A stretch of DNA of 64,000 bases from Longimicrobium terrae (lineage in GTDB: Bacteria > Gemmatimonadota > Gemmatimonadetes > Longimicrobiales > Longimicrobiaceae): positions 248,001 to 312,000 of the forward strand of contig NZ_JACHIA010000006.1 in the NCBI RefSeq assembly GCF_014202995.1. The letters run 5' to 3'. Below are positions 53,401 through 61,159 of the stretch, piece after piece. Both the position numbers and the translations under genes were made by a program. Each line of letters begins with the position of its first letter. The stretch's first letter is position 1. The notes beneath the pieces are model-generated. The model was not told the DNA's origin. It saw nothing but the letters and a program-made list of their open reading frames with translations, and made no database searches.

Positions 53401-53611
53401 TGCCGATGGCGGTGAACAGCCGGTGGCTCACGGCTTCGCGGCCGGCGGCGATGCGGGCCTCCACCTGCGCCAGTTCCGCGGTCAGGCGCAGGGTTTCCGC
53501 CGCGCGCAGTTCATCGACCGTGTCGACGGGGGCGCCGCCCACCCGGCAGACGAAGCGGTAAAAGAGGGAATCCGCGCCGGACTGCGCGGCGTCATCCATC
53601 CAGGGTTCCAT
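50432..53611 (-). CDS. lanB1: Lanthipeptide dehydratase, glutamylation half (LanB1)
   Basis: A 1059-residue protein matching the Lant_dehydr_N domain, which transfers glutamate from glutamyl-tRNA to core Ser/Thr. Conserved parts are RYYTRMAAKATPFATF (about 195-210), SFVRINKFLYGLL, FFESYYGSSAPVPLLKFYEDFY (about 483-504), LLVPGGAADGDPSVVLQSASYTAGYGKYFSRFLYML, NANLHPPLLEWE and, near the end, PRITFGRLVLARRRW (851-865) and FYKPQFVDFGNPLVVALLGRV (981-1001). Two low-complexity insertions interrupt the conserved C-terminal part: 756-845 (repeats of QADAV/QADAG) and 908-972 (Ala/Pro/Glu). ATG 53611 is preferred over an upstream start. It is the first gene of the operon; only a weak promoter-like A/T patch is seen at 53755-53785. 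Confidence 0.9.
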   Translation of the reverse strand: MEPWMDDAAQSGADSLFYRFVCRVGGAPVDTVDELRAAETLRLTAELAQVEARIAAGREAVSHRLFTAIGTAPDKPARNRLIALKRDLYNGKAPTPARMAEAEAALDAEAVEQVRAAAADLEQGRELEARVRAAYDSETAALRSRFAALVRDSDFRKGVLVSSRALYGHLDRYASAAASGSLTGRDEKTERGLLRYYTRMAAKATPFATFCAIIPGTFVEGQAEGGEGETRFSGSPRAKRSFVRINKFLYGLLFDHLKTRSGVRHALRVERNPTIRAENERLVFLTAIDGREVFQRLADNEVLQLIASRFQDGQAPTLGDLISALSSDPEIDATPEEAEAYLNKLIEIGFLRFHTGIREQDADWDLPFRELLLAMDDEHAHRTAELLAGLRERVARYSEAGVEERAAIIDDMHAVILSALEAMEITGRLRRDMPFYEDATSDASASIALTPGVRRAFSDLDTWVRLTARLAWPRAEQATMRHFFESYYGSSAPVPLLKFYEDFYREHFKAHVEKEQQRGRPPAEGEAPYDVGNPFGLDVIREMGKVRTRIAELYRQAWSAAPDAETLDLTTEQIEAAVAGAETVSAVPRSMGAFALLVPGGAADGDPSVVLQSASYTAGYGKYFSRFLYMLPDDVQQDVRTANAALSSDLVAEICGDAQFNANLHPPLLEWEISYPTGESGATEQQLRSSEIMVQPDPEDPQALCLMHGPTGRRVLPVDLGFLNPRMRPPLYQLLSRFTPPVMFAPPIPDTLEAPRPPAPSAALVAEADAGQVDAAQADAVPQADAVQNAEAQADAGQADVVQADAVQADAGQGAAAPADADQAGAAPVAEGAPADAAVPEAPAPRIVHRPRITFGRLVLARRRWTIPSVLFPQRRPEESGADFFLRANRWRAEQGIPETAYLRMQPLPDPKPAQPGAPAQPEPAADAAAEIPGYEGHAEEEVADPVEEAGEEPAAAEGQAPDAAAQAAAAKKVTQPSRDFYKPQFVDFGNPLVVALLGRVATGLKNFTAVLEERYPDRGALARHDGEAYATELVVQLYYPGGTASTPAAAAEEVLAAS

Positions 53612-54172
53612 GTGGCTTGGTGCGGCTGAGCCGGGTGCCCGGCGTGGAAAGCGGCGGAAGAAGAAAGTGCCCACCCGCGCGCCGATCGGGGTCCGTGGTT
53701 CCCGCGGCGTGGCGCGATGCGGCCTCCGGCGCAGGAAGCCGGAGGGAAAACATGCGCGTTTGATCGAACCTAATCACCATTTGCGCGGCCCCGCAAGCCC
53801 GCGAGCCGCCACTTTTCCAGTGCTACGCGGTGTGTTGCAGCAGGGTTCCTGAAAGGGCGCGGCCCGTGACCGAAGTGGACGCGAACCGGGAGGGCGGAAC
53901 TGAGGGTGGGCGTGGGAAAAGGATGAGGGTTGCCAGCGCGTTCCTGTCGCGTCTTTCTGCGCCGCGGTTACGCGGAACGCCAGCCCTCGCGTGAGCGCGG
54001 CCTGGCGCCTGCAGCCGCGGCGCACCGGAGCGCGTGGGCACGCGCAGCCGCACGCTGGTCGTACGTCCACGCTGACGTTCCCGAACCGCTGGTCCTTTCC
54101 CGACACCGGTCCTGCCCGGGCGCCAATCGTTCCCCAAACTGCCAGCCGTTCTCCCGAACAACGCCGCAAGGC
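53612..54172. other. Leader region upstream of the lan operon
   Basis: This region should contain the lan promoter (minus strand). An A/T-rich patch at about 53755-53785 includes TTGCGG and TTAGGT 17 bp apart on the minus strand, a weak match. No regulator gene is present here or elsewhere in the locus. Frames that cross this region are Arg/Ala-rich and look non-coding. Confidence 0.3.
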
Positions 54173-54356
54173 GTCATCCTGAGGGAAGCGTGCGCCGCCC
54201 TCTCCACCCCGCCGAGTGCCGCGCGACCGAAGGATCTGCTATCCGCCGAGCCGGCGTCGCGTATCCCACGCCCGTTCTCGCGGGGAGAACAGATCCTTCG
54301 TCGGCGCCAGACCGCGGCGCGACAGACCCATCATCCGGCGCCTTCTCATCAGGATA
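54173..54356. repeat. Group C palindromic element, copy 3
   Basis: The element starts GTCATCCTGAGGG (54173) and ends with the degraded complement CTTCTCATCAGGATAAC. The inner pair CGAAGGATCTG (54229-54239) and CAGATCCTTCG (54291-54301) is intact. It ends 14 bp from the stop codon of the ABC-F gene and may serve as its transcription terminator. Confidence 0.75.
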
Positions 54357-54370
54357 ACGTCGGTGGGGCG

Positions 54371-56290
54371 TCAGCCCGCGAGTTCCTCCAGCTCGGCCCA
54401 GCGGGCGTAGAGGACGTCCACCGCCTCGCCGGCTTCGCGAAAGGCGGACGTGACGCGGGCGAGTTCATCGGCGGGGCCGGTGTAGAGCGCGGGATCGGCC
54501 AGCCGCGCGGACAGTTCTTCCTTGCGCGCCTCGGCCTTTTCAATGGCCGCCTCCATCCCGTCCAGCTCCTTCTTTTCCTTCCAGCTCAGCTTCTTTCCGC
54601 CGTCCGCCTTGGCCGCGGCGGTCGCGGCCGTCGCCTTTCGCGCCTGCGTATGGGCCTGCGCGGCCTCGGCGGCCTCTGCCTCGCGCTGCTCCTTGAGGCG
54701 GCGGTACAGGTCGTAGTTGCCCGCGTGGCGGCGGACGGCCCCGTCTTTTTCAAAGACGATGAGCCCCGTGGCGACCTTGTCCAGAAAGAACCGGTCGTGC
54801 GTCACCACCACCACGCACCCGCCGTAATCCGCCAGCACCGACTCCAGAACCTGCAGCGTCACCAGGTCCAGGTCGTTGGTGGGCTCGTCCAGCATCAGCA
54901 GGTTGGCGTCCTGCAGAAAGAGCCGCGCCAGGAGCAGCCGGTTGCGCTCTCCGCCGGACAGCGAGCGCACCACCTGCCGCTGCTTCTCCGGCGGAAAGAG
55001 GAACGTTTCCAGGTAGCTGCGCAGGTGCGTGCGCTGCCCCGCCACCATCACCCAGTCGGAATCCGCGGCGGCCTCGTAGACGCTGTGCTCGGGATTGAGG
55101 TCCTCACGGCGCTGGTCGAAGTAGGCGATGCGCGTATTCTTGCCGATCTCCACCTCGCCGGAATCCGCGGGCTCCTGACCCAGGATGATGCGCAGCAGCG
55201 TAGTCTTTCCCGCCCCGTTCGGCCCGATGATGCCGATGCGCTCTCCGGCGGACAGCATCGTATCCAGATCGCGGATGAGCGTGCGCTCGCCAAAGCTCTT
55301 GCGGACGTGGTGCAGATTGAGGACGGTGCGGCCCAGGCGCGGTGCCTCGTTCATCGCCATTTCCACCGTGGTGCGGTTGGGCAGGCGCTTTTCCTTCTGC
55401 TCCGCCTCCAGCCCGCCCAGCCGCCCGATGCGCGCCTTCTGCTTGCCCGTGCGCGCGGAGGGCGAGCGGCGCACCCACGCCAGTTCCTGCGCAATCAGCT
55501 TCTGCCGCTTCGCTTCTTCCACCGAGGCGCGCTCCATCCGCTCCGCCTTGGCCTCCAGGTACTCCGTGTATCCGCCAGGATAGCCCACAAGCTCGCCGGT
55601 GGACACCTCCAGCATGCGGGTGACCACGCGGTCCAGAAAGTAGCGGTCGTGGGTGATGAGCATGACCGCGCCCGGATACGACTCCAGGTGCTCCTCGAGC
55701 CACGCGGTGGTGTCGGCGTCCAGATGGTTGGTGGGCTCGTCCAGCAGCAGCAGTTCCGGCGCCTGCAGCAGCACGCGGGCCAGCGCCACGCGCTTGCGCT
55801 CGCCGCCGGACAGCCCTTCCACGGGCCGCTCCCACTGCTCCACGCCCAGCCGGGTGAGCACGTTTTCCATCTGGTGCTCGTAGTCCCACCCGCCCAGCGA
55901 GTCGATGCGGCCGGCGGCGCGCTCCTGCCGGGCCAGCAGCCGGTCCACGTCGCCAGTGCCAGCGGCCAGCGCCTCGCCCACCGCGTGGTATTCGCGGATG
56001 GCGTCCAGCAGGTCCGGCTTGCCGCCCGCGACCGTGGACAGGATGGTGGCGCCGGGCTCGAACTCGGGTTCCTGCGAAAGGTAGCCGGTGCGGATGCCGC
56101 GCTGAAACGCCAGCGTGCCGCCCTCGTGCCCTTCCAGCCCGGCGACGATGCGGAACAGGGTGCTCTTCCCCGATCCGTTGACGCCGATGAAGCCGACCTT
56201 TTCGCCCTCGTCGAGCGCGAACGAGACGCCGTCGAAGACGACGCGGGTGCCGTAGCTCTTTCGGAGCTCCTGTACGTTGAGAACGTTCAT
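54371..56290 (-). CDS. ABC-F family ATPase, Uup-like
   Basis: A 639-residue soluble protein with two ABC domains and no membrane part. Walker A motifs are GVNGSGKST and GPNGAGKTT, signatures LSGGERKRVAL and LSGGERNRLLL, Walker B LLLLDEPTNHLD and LLMLDEPTNDLD. Between them is the arm and linker (about 235-315) that contacts tRNA/ribosome. The C-terminal coiled coil (KLSWKEKKELDGMEAAIEKAEARKEELSARL) is the Uup-type DNA/ribosome-binding tail. Such proteins ease ribosome stalling; some give antibiotic resistance, but no such specificity is visible here. Its start faces mcrB divergently. Confidence 0.93.
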   Translation of the reverse strand: MNVLNVQELRKSYGTRVVFDGVSFALDEGEKVGFIGVNGSGKSTLFRIVAGLEGHEGGTLAFQRGIRTGYLSQEPEFEPGATILSTVAGGKPDLLDAIREYHAVGEALAAGTGDVDRLLARQERAAGRIDSLGGWDYEHQMENVLTRLGVEQWERPVEGLSGGERKRVALARVLLQAPELLLLDEPTNHLDADTTAWLEEHLESYPGAVMLITHDRYFLDRVVTRMLEVSTGELVGYPGGYTEYLEAKAERMERASVEEAKRQKLIAQELAWVRRSPSARTGKQKARIGRLGGLEAEQKEKRLPNRTTVEMAMNEAPRLGRTVLNLHHVRKSFGERTLIRDLDTMLSAGERIGIIGPNGAGKTTLLRIILGQEPADSGEVEIGKNTRIAYFDQRREDLNPEHSVYEAAADSDWVMVAGQRTHLRSYLETFLFPPEKQRQVVRSLSGGERNRLLLARLFLQDANLLMLDEPTNDLDLVTLQVLESVLADYGGCVVVVTHDRFFLDKVATGLIVFEKDGAVRRHAGNYDLYRRLKEQREAEAAEAAQAHTQARKATAATAAAKADGGKKLSWKEKKELDGMEAAIEKAEARKEELSARLADPALYTGPADELARVTSAFREAGEAVDVLYARWAELEELAG

Positions 56291-56314
56291 GGGGGCGAAA
56301 CTAACCGGAACGGC

Positions 56315-56342
56315 AGGGAATAGGGAATAGGGAATGGGGAAT
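56315..56342. repeat. 7-bp tandem repeat, four units
   Basis: AGGGAAT occurs three times in a row (56315-56335), followed by GGGGAAT. The array sits in the 5' leader of the ABC-F gene. Its 7-bp period makes it a candidate for slippage. Confidence 0.7.
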
Positions 56343-56441
56343 AGGACAGGACGGGTCGGACGACGGGGTGCGGCGCGTCGTCGGGCATGGCACCGAGGAG
56401 CCGGGCAGCCGTCGGCGCGGGCGGAATCCGGGCCCCGCCCG

Positions 56442-56470
56442 TTGACGCCCGATCTGCCGCGATGTAAATG
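56442..56470 (+). promoter_or_regulatory. Possible promoter of mcrBC
   Basis: TTGACG (56442-56447) is followed after 17 bp by TAAATG (56465-56470). The -35 box is close to consensus, the -10 box is poor. It is 56 bp upstream of the mcrB start. Confidence 0.35.
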
Positions 56471-56525
56471 ATCCAGACGTGTCCGAATCCGTGTTTATCA
56501 CGAACGTTCATCAAGGCTGTTGATC

Positions 56526-58772
56526 ATGGCTCGCTGGCACAGATCACCGCAGGTACTGGAGGCTGCCGCCGAGTGGCGCGACCGCTGTCTGATGCAGGAC
56601 GGTTCCATCCTGTCCGGCCGCAGCCTGTGGACACTGGATAATCTGGCGTACCTGGAGCAGTACTTTACCCGCAACCTGGACACCGGAACCGGTCGCTTCC
56701 TGGAGAAGCTGCAGGAACAGCTCGCGCCCGCTCCCCCCGAAGCCAAGCAGCTCGCCGCGGAGATGCTGTGGCTGCTGTACCTGAGTGTAAGCGAAACCTC
56801 CATGCGGGGCGGAACCAAGCGGCTGCAGATCCGCGACGCGTGGCAGTGGTCCCGCGAGCCGCTGCCCCACGCCCCGGCCGTGCTGGGCGAAGTTCTCGAC
56901 CAAGGCGTGGCGAACCCCGGAACGGGCTTTCAGACGCACCGGTGGCGCGAACTGGTGTTCGTCATCGACTTGGCGCAGCGCTGGAAGCGCCAACCGGTCC
57001 CGGTGCAGCGTGTGTTGATCGAGGATCCCTGGAGCTTCGCGCGCTGGGTGGACAGCATTCCGTCCAGCCGCGGGCGGCAGTTCCGCCACATGCTCCTGTA
57101 TTTGCTCTTTCCGGAACACTTTGAGCGCGTGGTCACGGGCAGCCACAAGGAGTTGATCATCCATGAACTGCTCCCGGAAACCGGCCACATCAACGCCGAC
57201 ATCAACTTCGCCGACCGCGCCGCGGTGGATCAGTTGCTCTACGAACTGCGCCCTGACCTCCAGCAGCGCTACGGCCCGGAGATGGACTACTACACGGAGC
57301 CGCTGCGCAGCCGGTGGCTCGCCCCCAAGGTCCGGCCCCCGGCCAGCGCGCGCGTGACGCCCGCCGAACCCGCGGCCCAGCCGGTTCCCGCCTCCTACGA
57401 CGTGCGCGTGTGGGTCATCGCGGCGGGCGAGGGCGCGCGGCTGTGGCCGGAGTTCGTCGAGAACGGGATCGTCGCCATCGGGTGGGACTACCTGGGCGAC
57501 CTTTCGTCCTTCGCCAGCCACGAAGATGTCCTCGCCGCGATCCGCGCGGAGGAAGGGGGCAATCCGTCCAACAACGCCAACGCCTGCTGGCAGTTTTCCC
57601 ACGATGTCCGTCGCGGCGACGTCGTGGTCGTCAAGAAGGGGCGGCAGACCCTGCTGGGCTACGGCATCGTCACCTCGGACTACCGCTTTGATGAGGGCCG
57701 GTCGGAGTATCAGCACACGAGGTCCGTGAACTGGCGCCGGCTCGGCTCGTGGACGCTTCCGCCGGAGCACGGCGTGGTACCCAAGACGCTCACGGAGTAC
57801 ACGCCGTATCCGGAGTGGGTGCACACCGCGTTCAGGCTGATGGACGGGCCGGTCGCGCCCGTCGATGGCGGGCACGAGGTTTCCGCCGGTCCGCCGGAGC
57901 CCCTGCCCTACACCCGCGAGGACGCCGAGAGCGATGTGTTCCTCGAGGCAGACGTGCTCACGTCCATTCTGGACGCCCTGGCGCGGAAAAAAAACGTGAT
58001 CCTGGAGGGAGCGCCGGGCGTGGGCAAGACCTACGCGGCCCGGCGGATCGCGTGGGCGCTGATGGGGACCAGAGACGGTGCGCGCGTGGAACTGGTGCAG
58101 TTTCACCAATCGTACGGCTACGAGGAATTCGTGCAGGGCTGGCGGCCGGCCGCGGGCGGGTTCGAGCTGCGCGACGGGATCTTTCACCGTTTCTGCGCGC
58201 GCGCCGCCGCGGACCCGGACCGGCCGTACGTGTTCATCATTGATGAAATCAACCGGGGCAACCTGAGCAGGATCTTCGGCGAACTGCTGATGCTGATCGA
58301 GGCGGACAAGCGCGGTCCCGAGTTCACCGCCACGCTCGCCAACTCGCCCGACGAGCGGTTTCACGTGCCCGCCAACGTTCACATCCTGGGGATGATGAAC
58401 ACGGCCGACCGGTCGCTGGCGATGGTGGACTACGCGCTGCGACGCCGGTTCAGCTTCATCCGCATGGAGCCGGCGTTCGGCAGTGAACGCTTCATCAATC
58501 ACCTGATCGCCAGGGGGATGGAGGAGGACATGGTGCGCCGGGTGAACCGGCGGCTGGTGGAACTCAACCAGGTGATCAGCGACGACCAGCGCAACCTGGG
58601 GCCGGGCTTCCAGATCGGGCACAGCTACTTCGTCCCCGCGGAGGGAACGGAGCAGCTGGACGGCGCGTGGTACGAACACATCGTGCGGCAGGAGATCCGC
58701 CCTCTGCTGCGCGAATACTGGTTCGACCAGCCGGACCAGGTGGAGGCACACGTAGCGCGGCTGCTCTCGTGA
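56526..58772 (+). CDS. mcrB: McrB-type AAA+ GTPase subunit with EVE-like domain
   Basis: A 748-residue motor subunit of a modification-dependent (type IV) restriction system. The N-terminal 280 residues form a helical domain I do not recognise; about 292-420 resemble an EVE/PUA-like reader (VRVWVIAAGEGARLWPEFVENGIVAIGWDYLGDL), the fold that binds modified bases. The C-terminal motor has Walker A GAPGVGKTY (495-503), Walker B FIIDEINRGNLS and the McrB signature MNTADRSLAMVDYALRRRF (Asn625). The stop overlaps the start of mcrC. ATG 56526 has AAGG upstream. It would load on modified foreign DNA, translocate and activate McrC. Which modification it reads cannot be told. Confidence 0.9.
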   Translation: MARWHRSPQVLEAAAEWRDRCLMQDGSILSGRSLWTLDNLAYLEQYFTRNLDTGTGRFLEKLQEQLAPAPPEAKQLAAEMLWLLYLSVSETSMRGGTKRLQIRDAWQWSREPLPHAPAVLGEVLDQGVANPGTGFQTHRWRELVFVIDLAQRWKRQPVPVQRVLIEDPWSFARWVDSIPSSRGRQFRHMLLYLLFPEHFERVVTGSHKELIIHELLPETGHINADINFADRAAVDQLLYELRPDLQQRYGPEMDYYTEPLRSRWLAPKVRPPASARVTPAEPAAQPVPASYDVRVWVIAAGEGARLWPEFVENGIVAIGWDYLGDLSSFASHEDVLAAIRAEEGGNPSNNANACWQFSHDVRRGDVVVVKKGRQTLLGYGIVTSDYRFDEGRSEYQHTRSVNWRRLGSWTLPPEHGVVPKTLTEYTPYPEWVHTAFRLMDGPVAPVDGGHEVSAGPPEPLPYTREDAESDVFLEADVLTSILDALARKKNVILEGAPGVGKTYAARRIAWALMGTRDGARVELVQFHQSYGYEEFVQGWRPAAGGFELRDGIFHRFCARAAADPDRPYVFIIDEINRGNLSRIFGELLMLIEADKRGPEFTATLANSPDERFHVPANVHILGMMNTADRSLAMVDYALRRRFSFIRMEPAFGSERFINHLIARGMEEDMVRRVNRRLVELNQVISDDQRNLGPGFQIGHSYFVPAEGTEQLDGAWYEHIVRQEIRPLLREYWFDQPDQVEAHVARLLS

Positions 58773-59815
58773 CCACGGTACCGGTGGAGAACGTGTACTA
58801 CCTGCTTCTGTACGCGTGGGACCGCATTCGCGACGCGGACACGGAGGCGGTGTCGCGGCGGGGCTATACCCGGTATCAGGATCTGTTTGCCCACGTGCTG
58901 GCCGATTCCGTCACCCCGCTGGTGACCCGCGGGCTGGACCGCGGCTACCAGTTGCGGAGCGACGAGGTTGCGGGGGTGCGCGGCAGGCTGGACCTGGGCT
59001 CCACGCTCAGATCGAACCTGCATTCGCGCGGCCGTACGCGGTGCGAGTTTGACGAGCTTACCGACGACGTGCTCCACAACCGCATCGTCCGGGCGACGAT
59101 CCGGCTGCTGCTGGACACGGAACTCGACGACAGGAACAGAAAGCGGCTCAGGGTGCTGGACCAGCGGATGGGCGGGGTGTCGCACGTCAGGGTCACCGGC
59201 CGCGACCTTACCCGCGTTCAGCTGCACGGGAACAACTCCGCGTACGACTTCGCGCTGGGAATCTGCCGCATCGTGCACGACAATCTGCTGGTGGGACGCG
59301 GCGGGGCGCTCCAGTTCCGCGGGTTCCAGGCCACCCCGCAGCAGATGGGAAGCTTGTTTGAGGCGTTCATCTTCAACTTCCTGAAGCGCGAGCAGAGCGC
59401 CTACGATCCCACCCGGCCCCACCTGGACTGGCACGACGCGGGGGGAACGCCCGCCAGCCGGGCCTGTCTGCCGAAGATGAAGACCGACCTGGTTCTGCAA
59501 GGCTCAGGGCGCCGCATCATTCTGGACTGCAAGTTCTACGGCGAGCCGCTGAAGAGCGGGACGGTGAATTCCAGCCACCTGTACCAGCTCCTCGCCTACC
59601 TGGCGAATGCGGCGGCCGCTGACGGCGAGGCCGCGTACGAGGGCTTTCTGCTGTATCCCATGGTGACGGAGCGGATTGCGCTCAACTACCAGCTGAACGG
59701 GTTTCCCATCACGATCCGTTCGCTGAACCTGAACCAGCCGTGGGAGGGGATTCACAACGAGCTGCTCGGAATGCTCCCGCCCCCCGCGAACCGGAAAGCC
59801 TCCGCGGCGGCGTAG
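58769..59815 (+). CDS. mcrC: McrC-type nuclease subunit
   Basis: A 348-residue endonuclease partner of McrB. The N-terminal half (VENVYYLLLYAWDRI...) is the McrB-binding beta domain; the C-terminal half is a PD-(D/E)xK nuclease with Asp239 in KTDLVL and Asp253-x-Lys255 in IILDCKFY. GTG 58769 overlaps the mcrB stop (GTGA), which ensures coupled synthesis. The family call is firm. It is the last gene of the unit; no terminator is evident downstream. Confidence 0.92.
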   Translation: MTTVPVENVYYLLLYAWDRIRDADTEAVSRRGYTRYQDLFAHVLADSVTPLVTRGLDRGYQLRSDEVAGVRGRLDLGSTLRSNLHSRGRTRCEFDELTDDVLHNRIVRATIRLLLDTELDDRNRKRLRVLDQRMGGVSHVRVTGRDLTRVQLHGNNSAYDFALGICRIVHDNLLVGRGGALQFRGFQATPQQMGSLFEAFIFNFLKREQSAYDPTRPHLDWHDAGGTPASRACLPKMKTDLVLQGSGRRIILDCKFYGEPLKSGTVNSSHLYQLLAYLANAAAADGEAAYEGFLLYPMVTERIALNYQLNGFPITIRSLNLNQPWEGIHNELLGMLPPPANRKASAAA

Positions 59816-59929
59816 CGGGCCGGACCCACGCCTGGCGCGAACCGGACTTTCATCCCGAAATCATCGCGGACGCCCGGACGCTGTTCGGACGCCGTGGGTG
59901 CGCCGTGCGGGTCGCGGCGGATCAGGACG

Positions 59930-60373
59930 GTGGAGCATCCGGCGCGGGCAGGATGCCGTGCGGACGGCGACGGCGGGCTCGGGCCGGGCGCCGGGCACGT
60001 CCGTGCCGATCCACCGCGTGCCCACCAGACTGTCGTTCCGCGCGCGGAACTGGAACGACATCCCCCACAGGCCGTCGTTGCGCAGCAGCCACACGTCCCC
60101 GCCGCGCGACACGTACCAGTACGCGCCCACGGCGGCCGGCCGCCGTGGGCGCGAAGCGGGCGATGCGCATTCCGGGACGCCCGGCGTTGAGCCGCGTTTC
60201 GGGCACGGTGTCAGTACGACCTGCTCGTTGCCCAGGGTTTAGCACCCCGCCAGATCACGCCACCTGTTGGACGCCGCATCCGGCTCTCCGGGACGCGCGG
60301 CGCGGTTCCCCGCGCAGCCGGCGGCTCCCGCCAGCGCCAGAACGAGCAGAGCTTGCCGTACGCGGGGCATCAT
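59930..60373 (-). pseudogene. Decayed lipoprotein gene
   Basis: A good start (ATG 60373/60370 after GGAGAGGA) begins a lipoprotein signal MPRVRQALLVLALAGAAGC with a lipobox. The frame then hits a TAA stop at 60239-60241 after RWRDLAGC. The same frame resumes and later encodes GAYWYVSRGGDVWLLRNDGLWGM and FQFRARNDSLVGTRWIGTDV (60130-59990), while the part between fits better in another frame (DTVPETRLNAGRPGMRIARFAP). One nonsense change plus at least two frame changes point to a pseudogene of a secreted, lipocalin-like lipoprotein. Sequence error is the alternative explanation. Confidence 0.5.
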
Positions 60374-60515
60374 TCCTCTCCGGGGCTGGGGCGACGGGTC
60401 CGGGCTGCGCCGGTGGATGGCAGAAAGCTGGTGATGCCCCGGGATGGATGCAATTCGGCGGCGGAGCGCTGCCGGAACCATCGCTCCGCCCCGGCGTACG
60501 GAAACGCCCGGCGGC

Positions 60516-60872
60516 ATGAGGAATGCGCCCCGGCCGGCGCTTCCGCCGTTCGCAATCACCGCAGGACCGTGGTACCCGATGCTGCTGCTCTGGATCGCGT
60601 TCATCTTCGTCGCGTTCGTCTCCAAGTTCCTGCTGGCGGTAGCGATGTGCTACCTGATCTTTCCCGCCGAACGCACCTGCGACGAGTGCGACGCGGAAAC
60701 GCTTCCCGTCCGCATGGGTCTGGCGGGGCGCACGATGTCGCGCATGATGATGGGCAAACTGCAGCGCCGCTGGTGCCCGCGCTGCGGATGGGAAGGCATG
60801 ACGCGCACGGACGGAAACGCGCCCGCTCCCGCCCTGCCGCTCACCGATCCGCCCAGCCCGGCCCGCCGCTGA
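60516..60872 (+). CDS. Small membrane protein with a zinc ribbon
   Basis: A 118-residue protein. One or two membrane helices occupy about residues 20-52 (WYPMLLLWIAFIFVAFVSKFLLAVAMCYLIF), followed by a cytoplasmic four-Cys zinc ribbon: Cys-Asp-Glu-Cys (about 58-61) and Cys-Pro-Arg-Cys-Gly-Trp (about 90-95). I do not recognise the family. ATG 60516 is a likely start, ATG 60579 an alternative. It is a lone gene next to the decayed lipoprotein gene on the other strand. Confidence 0.6.
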   Translation: MRNAPRPALPPFAITAGPWYPMLLLWIAFIFVAFVSKFLLAVAMCYLIFPAERTCDECDAETLPVRMGLAGRTMSRMMMGKLQRRWCPRCGWEGMTRTDGNAPAPALPLTDPPSPARR

Positions 60873-60916
60873 TCGCCGCATCCTCTGCCTCGGTCCGCGC
60901 CGATGCTTCTACCGCA

Positions 60917-61080
60917 TCTCACGCGGGGGTCGCGGGGGTACGCGGAGGTCGCGGAGGAACAGCGACACACAGAGGGCTCACACAGAGTCAACCGTAAAGT
61001 TTCTGTACTCTGCTGACTCTGTGATCCCGATCTGTTGCAGTTCCCCGCGACCTCCGCGACCCCCGCGGCCTCCGCGTGAG
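60917..61080. repeat. Large imperfect palindrome
   Basis: CTCACGCGGGGGTCGCGGGG (from 60918) and its near-complement, CCCCGCGACCTCCGCGACCC running to CTCCGCGTGAG (61036-61080), are arms of about 43 bp. The middle contains a second inverted pair CACAGAGTCA/TGACTCTGTG (about 60980-61024). It forms a long cruciform-type element in an otherwise gene-free gap. Confidence 0.7.
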
Positions 61081-61106
61081 GGCAGTTTTCAGAGACGGAG
61101 CACACG

Positions 61107-61141
61107 AAAAAGGCCGCCCCCAAAGCAAGGGCGGCCTTTTC
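61107..61141 (-). terminator. Terminator after the S74 surface protein gene
   Basis: GGCCGCCC (61112-61119) pairs with GGGCGGCC (61129-61136), flanked by AAAAA on the left and TTTT on the right, so on the minus strand the stem is followed by TTTTTCG. It is 19 bp after the stop. Confidence 0.8.
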
Positions 61142-61159
61142 AGCGTTCAGGAGCAACGG

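Noticed and set aside
50537-53629. A 1030-residue plus-strand frame opposite lanB1
   Set aside because: The Arg/His/Val-rich composition is typical of antisense frames, and lanB1 is well supported.
41592-54370. Lan locus as an integrated mobile island
   Set aside because: No integrase, transposase, tRNA or direct-repeat junction is visible, so flanking palindromes alone do not prove mobility.
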